Program-made: the position numbers and the translations under genes
NCBI GenBank assembly: GCA_026421165.1
Contig: JAPKCQ010000007.1
Span: 1 to 33,797 of the forward strand
Source of the DNA: Lewinella sp.
GTDB taxonomy: Bacteria; Bacteroidota; Bacteroidia; Chitinophagales; Saprospiraceae
Direction of reading: 5' to 3'
Length of the DNA stretch: 33,797 nt
The notes under the pieces: generated by a model
Databases searched by the model: none
What the model saw: only the letters and a program-made list of their open reading frames with translations
Told to the model about the DNA's origin: nothing
Shown here: piece after piece, positions 32,992 through 33,797 of the stretch
How the letters are laid out: each line of letters starts with the position of its first letter
Numbering within the stretch: position 1 is the first letter of the stretch

Positions 32992-33651
32992 TTGACTGCT
33001 GAATCCTTAATCTCCGACGCCATTATTCCCCTCAGCCCCTCCGATACCGGTGAAGAGGCTCTCGGCGTAATGAACGAATTCTACGTTCGTCACCTGCCCA
33101 TGGTGGAAAACGGTGAGCTCAAGGGCGTCATCTCCGAAGACGATATCCTGGACGCCGACGCCCTGCAACCCCTTAGTAGCTACCGACTGCCCGTACAGCC
33201 ACCCTCCGTTTTTCCGGACGATCACCTTTACGACGTGATGCGTATCCTGACGGAGTATAACCTCACCGTCGTACCCGTCATCAACCGCGAAGGGACGTAC
33301 ATCGGTATGATCACTAATGAGGATTTGCTCCGCTCCTTCGGCGAATCCAGTACTTTCTCAAGTCAGGGTTCCATCGTAGTCTTGGAAGTACTCCGACACG
33401 ACTATAGCCTGTCCGAAATTTCCCGCATCGTGGAGAGTGAAGGTGCCGTCGTCCTGAGCTCCTTCGTCCGCTCCTTCGAGGGGTCGAACCGGCTGGAAGT
33501 CACCATCAAGGTGAACAGCCAGAGCATCGCAGCTACCCTGGCTACCTTTGAACGGTATAATTATAGCGTTAAAGCCAGCTTCAATGAAAAGCTGCTTAGC
33601 GATGCGTTGCGGGAACGATTTGATTCGCTTATGAATTACCTAGAAGTTTAG
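32992..33651 (+). CDS. CBS domain pair protein with ACT-like tail
   Basis: A 219-aa protein. Residues 1-125 hold two CBS motifs (VMNEFYVRHLPMVENGELKGVISEDDIL and VMRILTEYNLTVVPVINREGTYIGMITNEDLL), a domain pair that usually senses adenine nucleotides or other ligands. Residues about 132-200 (GSIVVLEVLRHDYSLSEISRIVESEGAVVLSS...LEVTIKV) resemble an ACT-type regulatory fold. There is no catalytic domain, so this is a stand-alone ligand-sensing protein. The start is TTG at 32992, preceded in frame by a stop two codons upstream; no ATG is available before residue 26, so TTG is the only full-length option. It follows the TM2-TPR gene by 85 nt and may be co-transcribed with it. Confidence 0.85.
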   Translation: MTAESLISDAIIPLSPSDTGEEALGVMNEFYVRHLPMVENGELKGVISEDDILDADALQPLSSYRLPVQPPSVFPDDHLYDVMRILTEYNLTVVPVINREGTYIGMITNEDLLRSFGESSTFSSQGSIVVLEVLRHDYSLSEISRIVESEGAVVLSSFVRSFEGSNRLEVTIKVNSQSIAATLATFERYNYSVKASFNEKLLSDALRERFDSLMNYLEV

Positions 33652-33706
33652 AAGTTAGCGCCTAGTGGTCTGTCAATATTGAATTTGTGGGTAAGGCGCT
33701 GATGAA

Positions 33707-33787
33707 TTTTGGTATTGAATGAGGCGAAGGGTTCCTGGCATGGCCGTAGCTACGGAAGGAGTTCTTCAACGAAATTCAGCACCAAAA
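33707..33787. repeat. Imperfect 80-bp palindrome at right edge
   Basis: TTTTGGTATTGAAT (33707-33720) pairs with ATTCAGCACCAAAA (33774-33787) at 12 of 14 positions, around a central perfect palindrome CCGTAGCTACGG (33744-33755). It follows the CBS gene and is cut off shortly before the window ends. It could be a terminator-like structure or the edge of a mobile element; the window is too short to tell. Confidence 0.4.
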
Positions 33788-33797
33788 GGCATCGCAG

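Noticed and set aside
1-33797. CRISPR array, prophage or restriction/defence cluster
   Set aside because: No regularly spaced direct repeats, integrase, phage structural genes or defence genes were seen; the SWIM-SNF2 helicase alone is not evidence of a defence system.

Overview
The window looks like chromosomal DNA from a marine-type Bacteroidota of the Saprospiria / Lewinella kind. This is inferred from gene content, not from a database search. The pointers are two very large secreted proteins ending in type IX secretion (T9SS) sorting domains (one type A, one type B with SprB repeats), a GldB-type gliding lipoprotein, a PorT-like barrel, a FadL-like outer-membrane protein, and promoters resembling the Bacteroidota TTTG / TAnnTTTG consensus. 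There is no prophage, CRISPR array, rRNA, tRNA or intact insertion sequence in view.

Layout. 1-3041: repeat-rich left edge, an ABC ATPase, a small lipoprotein, and a fusion of a methylmalonyl-CoA-epimerase-like VOC domain to a TPMT-like methyltransferase. 3228-5549: an MFS transporter converging on a phytanoyl-CoA-dioxygenase-family protein. 5768-9243: an outer-membrane / gliding cluster (FadL-like porin, a very long shared terminator hairpin, a PorT-like barrel, and gldB divergent from it). 9384-12996: a glyoxalase-like protein, a flavin reductase and a ComEC-type DNA channel. 13028-16669: a SWIM-SNF2 helicase. 16781-20770: a 1329-aa T9SS cargo with dockerin-like and cohesin-like segments. 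20967-22916: smpB, a MITE-like inverted-repeat element and a lytic transglycosylase. 23336-24205: msrB followed in the same frame by a decayed MsrA domain. 24579-25600: a pssA-purS pair. 25800-28832: a 1010-aa SprB-repeat T9SS cargo. 28833-33651: a hydroxypyruvate-isomerase-like protein, a small membrane protein, a DUF58 protein, a TM2-TPR-SHOCT-like protein and a CBS-domain protein.

How the genes relate. Most genes are single housekeeping or envelope units with their own promoters and terminators. The clearest functional theme is the T9SS / gliding envelope: gldB, the PorT-like and FadL-like outer-membrane proteins, and two secreted substrates. The only tight co-directional pair is pssA-purS (17 nt gap), which is functionally mixed.

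Most notable observations: (i) an MsrB gene whose C-terminal MsrA half is still readable in frame but carries several stop codons; (ii) the epimerase-methyltransferase fusion; (iii) a 155-bp element with 30-bp inverted ends downstream of smpB; (iv) a recurrent switch from C-ending to G/T-ending codons in the last few dozen codons of many genes. I found no convincing complete novel defence or mobile system. All calls come from reading the sequence and the supplied translations by eye.
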